7,175 bases of DNA, from positions 1 to 7,175 of the forward strand of contig JAFYFR010000074.1 of NCBI GenBank assembly GCA_017543645.1, written 5' to 3'. A program made the position numbers and the translations under genes. The notes under the pieces are model-generated. The model saw nothing but the letters and a program-made list of their open reading frames with translations. It ran no database searches and was not told the origin of the DNA. Below, piece by piece: positions 4,596 to 7,175 of the stretch (the first letter of the stretch is position 1; every line of letters begins with the position of its first letter). The DNA comes from Bacteroidales bacterium (GTDB lineage: Bacteria; Bacteroidota; Bacteroidia; Bacteroidales; UBA3824).

Positions 4596-7175
4596 TTATA
4601 ATTTCTGTCCTTTTGCGTCGGGTGCTGTGCCCTGTCCGCTGTATGAGTCGTCGAGGTTCTGTCCCTTCACGTCGGGTGCTGTGCCGGTGCTTGAAGTCTG
4701 GTCGATATTCTGACCTTTTACGTCGGGTGCTGTGCCGCCGGTATGCGATGTGGTGGATTCGAGGTTAGTGCCTGAGACGGTGGGGAGGGTGGTGGTGGCG
4801 GTGGAGGGGGTGGGACTATTGTTCACCGTATACGAAAATGTAATATCCTCTGCCTCGGCATATTTGGTCTTGCCCTTGATAACCACTTTGAATGTGCCAG
4901 ATTTATTGGTGGGCAGGGCTACGGAATAGCTCTTGGTCGATGCCTTTGAGCCCACCTCTACACCGTTTACAAGCACGGAGATGTCGGTTTCTATCGAAGA
5001 CGACACGGAAACAGACAGGTCGTCGCCTACATCGCAGGGAGTGTCGCCGTAGATGGTGCTCGACAGGACGGGGACTTTGGGTAGGACGGTACATTCAAAT
5101 TCGGACTTGTCGAATTCGCTCACTTCCGGATTTTCAAATACAGCCTGGACACTGATTGTATAAATACCCGGAGATAATGTTGACAAATCAAAATCTAAAG
5201 ACATGGAACCATCTTTCTGAGCCACCAATTTGCCATTTGCGTATATCGAAATTGTGGCATTCTTATTGGCATTGGCGGTTATCACAGCTGATTTGCCCTC
5301 GTTTACTGTTGTGATAGGCTCTACTGTGATATTCAATGGTAAACCTGGGAGCATGAATTTAATATTAAAAGTCGAATAATCGTATCCGATTCTGTCGACC
5401 AAACCAACGATTATTCCCATAGTCTTATTAGAAATATCTGCAGCCAACAAAGCCGCTTTAATTGGAGATACAAATTGGTCAACAGAAACATTTTCGACTA
5501 CAATCGCTGCATCTAAAGCTCTGTCCCATGACATACCTTTGTCATATACCTTGCCATACAATTTAGCTGACTGTGTTACGCCTTTCTTTATAACCTTCAC
5601 ATCTGTATCATCTTGTCCAAAAAGTTTTAACGCAGTCGCATAATTATCCTGCATACCATTAAAGACACCCTCGAAAACAACCCAAAACAATTCATTTAAC
5701 AAATCTTCAAAATCGCTAAATTTGACACTTCTATCGTCGTTAGCAAAAGCATTTACCAACTTATTCAAACTGGTCATAATCTTTTCATCTTTCGCAATCG
5801 ACTTGCATATATCAATAATAATATCTCCATGGCTTTTGATTTCGAATTTTTCCTTAGTTTGTGGATCAAGACCTGCCACTTTTTTAAAACTATCAAAACT
5901 CTCAACAATATCAAAAACAGGCACTGCAACATTGTATACAAGATAGTACAAATCAACCATAACGTCATTGTCAGTGGTGCCACAGAACGGATAATAGTAT
6001 CTTACCACGTCAGCAGCCGACTCTACTACAATATCCATGTCGGCTTCTACACTCATATATTTTTCACGATACAATTTATTTGCTCCACCAAGTACACTGA
6101 CAAGGTTGTATATAGCACCTCCAAATCCTTCATGATGACTGACATCCTCCGGTTTTAACTCATTGATACATTTGAAATAATTAACTTGATTCCTGACAAA
6201 ACCTATTATGCTGCCACCAATATCCGCCACGTCGGAATTTGATCCGACAAACTGGAAATTAGCCCAAAAATCCTTCTCATGGAAACCATCTGCGTCAACC
6301 CTACCTGGAACAGCAAGGAAAGGTAGCGACGACATGTTCTTTATATGTAAAGAAACGTCCCAGCTTACAGTCTCTTCGTGATAGGTGGATGTTGTAATAG
6401 ATGTTCTGATGTCATTCTGTAACTCAGGAGATAAGGTGATTGTCTTGTCTGATGCGCCATCCGCGATTTCGCCTATTTTAGAAACTGATGGATTCGCTTG
6501 CGGCTCTGTTGGATTATCATACGCTGCGTAAATCGCCTTGCATCCTTGGTAAATCAGCGGCGACAGCGAGTTGTAATCAAAACCACCATTCTCTATCAGC
6601 TGTTTCTCTATCTCCTCGGCAAGCAAATGGGTTTCCTCAAAAGCAAGGAGTTCTTCCCTAACAGCTTCACAAGTATTTGCATCCAACTCAAAAGCATACG
6701 GCAAACTGAGATACATCAGTGTCAAGGCAGACTCTAATGCGTCAATACTATTGTTCTCCTCCGAACCTGACGGTTTGAAACTAATACCCACAAGTTTATT
6801 ATCCATATTCTTGGCTACTACAACGTTAGATGTTTTATTAAAAGATCCGTCGCCGTTAGCCATGGATACAGTATCTTCACAGATTACCACATACTCATTA
6901 TTACGAAGGTTGCAACCCTCTGGCAAAACAATTTTGCAATTGCTGGTTCCGCTGTTCAACGAAGCCGCTTTCTCTGCTGCAAACCCATCTTTGTTGATTG
7001 CCACCTCCTTTGCATAGTATTCCTTTGCCTTTGACATGTCCTGCTCAACGCCTACGCCGTATTCGTACATGTAGGCGAGCACAAGATTAGCACTGTCGAT
7101 GTTCTTTTCGGCAGCCTGCGTTAGCTTTGCTACGGCTGAGGTGTAGTTCTGCGTCTGCTTAATCTCGGTAAGCGC
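4596..7175 (-). CDS. Large multidomain protein with Sel1-type repeat, helical core, two Ig-like modules and a repeat tail (N-terminus outside window)
   Basis: The frame is open to the right edge, giving at least 859 residues; the GTG at 7080-7082 sits inside a repeat and is not a start. Residues about 8-57 (from the window edge) form a Sel1/TPR-like helical repeat (SANLVLAYMYEYGVGVEQD, then AKEYYAKE), a protein-interaction fold. Residues about 78-221 loosely resemble a module seen in secreted proteins of unknown function: NCKIVLPEGCNL, NNVVVAKNMDNKLVGISF-like strands, ALESALTLMYLSLP, then helices. About 222-611 is unrecognised. Residues about 612-698 and 699-785 are two Ig-like modules (ATISIYANGKLV; TDISVLVNGVEV, ending ITFSYTV). 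A Thr/Ser/Pro-rich linker follows, then three GTAPD(V/A)KGQ repeats (814-859). It is the first visible gene of a two-gene operon, 27 bp before the SUMF1 lipoprotein, which carries the same Ig-like module. Export is likely from the Ig modules, but the signal peptide would be off-window. Function is unknown. Confidence 0.8.
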   Translation of the reverse strand, partial: ALTEIKQTQNYTSAVAKLTQAAEKNIDSANLVLAYMYEYGVGVEQDMSKAKEYYAKEVAINKDGFAAEKAASLNSGTSNCKIVLPEGCNLRNNEYVVICEDTVSMANGDGSFNKTSNVVVAKNMDNKLVGISFKPSGSEENNSIDALESALTLMYLSLPYAFELDANTCEAVREELLAFEETHLLAEEIEKQLIENGGFDYNSLSPLIYQGCKAIYAAYDNPTEPQANPSVSKIGEIADGASDKTITLSPELQNDIRTSITTSTYHEETVSWDVSLHIKNMSSLPFLAVPGRVDADGFHEKDFWANFQFVGSNSDVADIGGSIIGFVRNQVNYFKCINELKPEDVSHHEGFGGAIYNLVSVLGGANKLYREKYMSVEADMDIVVESAADVVRYYYPFCGTTDNDVMVDLYYLVYNVAVPVFDIVESFDSFKKVAGLDPQTKEKFEIKSHGDIIIDICKSIAKDEKIMTSLNKLVNAFANDDRSVKFSDFEDLLNELFWVVFEGVFNGMQDNYATALKLFGQDDTDVKVIKKGVTQSAKLYGKVYDKGMSWDRALDAAIVVENVSVDQFVSPIKAALLAADISNKTMGIIVGLVDRIGYDYSTFNIKFMLPGLPLNITVEPITTVNEGKSAVITANANKNATISIYANGKLVAQKDGSMSLDFDLSTLSPGIYTISVQAVFENPEVSEFDKSEFECTVLPKVPVLSSTIYGDTPCDVGDDLSVSVSSSIETDISVLVNGVEVGSKASTKSYSVALPTNKSGTFKVVIKGKTKYAEAEDITFSYTVNNSPTPSTATTTLPTVSGTNLESTTSHTGGTAPDVKGQNIDQTSSTGTAPDVKGQNLDDSYSGQGTAPDAKGQKL
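4603..4736 (-). repeat. Three 29-bp direct repeats encoding the GTAPD(V/A)KGQ tail
   Basis: Copies lie at 4603-4631, 4657-4685 and 4708-4736, with periods of 54 and 51 bp. The 16 bases reading CGTCGGGTGCTGTGCC on the plus strand are identical in all three; the rest differ at 2-3 positions between any pair. On the minus strand they encode GTAPDVKGQN, GTAPDVKGQN and GTAPDAKGQK, separated by Ser/Thr/Asp-rich spacers of 7-8 residues. The last copy ends at the protein C-terminus. Confidence 0.9.

Noticed and set aside
4603..4736. Three 29-bp repeats as a small CRISPR array
   Set aside because: The repeats are in frame, encode the same peptide, have spacers of 22-25 bp that also encode Ser/Thr/Asp-rich sequence, and no cas gene is present.
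7080..7082. GTG as the start of the large minus-strand protein
   Set aside because: The frame continues upstream to the window edge, and the added 31 residues complete the Sel1-type repeat, so the gene begins outside the window.

Overview
The window looks like a piece of a Bacteroidales chromosome. The evidence is a lipoprotein with a fimbrillin-like N-terminal region, Bacteroidales-style C1 peptidase and Rpn-family (PD-(D/E)XK nuclease/transposase) proteins, a Bacteroidetes-type -7 promoter element (TACATTTG), and start codons without a Shine-Dalgarno sequence. The family or genus cannot be fixed from the sequence alone.

Layout, left to right. Positions 1-882 (+) hold the 3' part of a C1-family cysteine peptidase of the bleomycin hydrolase/aminopeptidase C type. 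Positions 920-1174 (-) hold a small OB-fold, S1/cold-shock-like protein, convergent with the peptidase and with its own promoter. Positions 1252-2510 are a mobile-element-like island: an AT-rich 9-bp tandem repeat, an Rpn-family gene (1306-2280, +) lacking the usual N-terminal motif, a decayed C-terminal remnant of a second Rpn-family gene (2302-2478), and a second AT-rich short-repeat cluster. A minus-strand intrinsic terminator (2547-2589) then closes a two-gene minus-strand operon.

The operon fills 2619-7175 and is the most interesting part. Its upstream gene (4596 to past the right edge, at least 859 residues) encodes a Sel1-type repeat, a largely unrecognised helical core, two Ig-like modules and a C-terminal tail with three GTAPD(V/A)KGQ repeats. 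After 27 bp comes a 649-residue lipoprotein with a fimbrillin-like region, one Ig-like module of the same kind, and a C-terminal SUMF1/formylglycine-generating-enzyme-fold domain that appears to lack one of the two catalytic cysteines of true FGEs. The shared Ig-like module and tight spacing suggest that the two products work together at the cell envelope. That is an inference; no function for the pair is recognised. The core of the upstream gene is much more AT-rich than its two ends, which suggests a modular gene with an exchanged centre.
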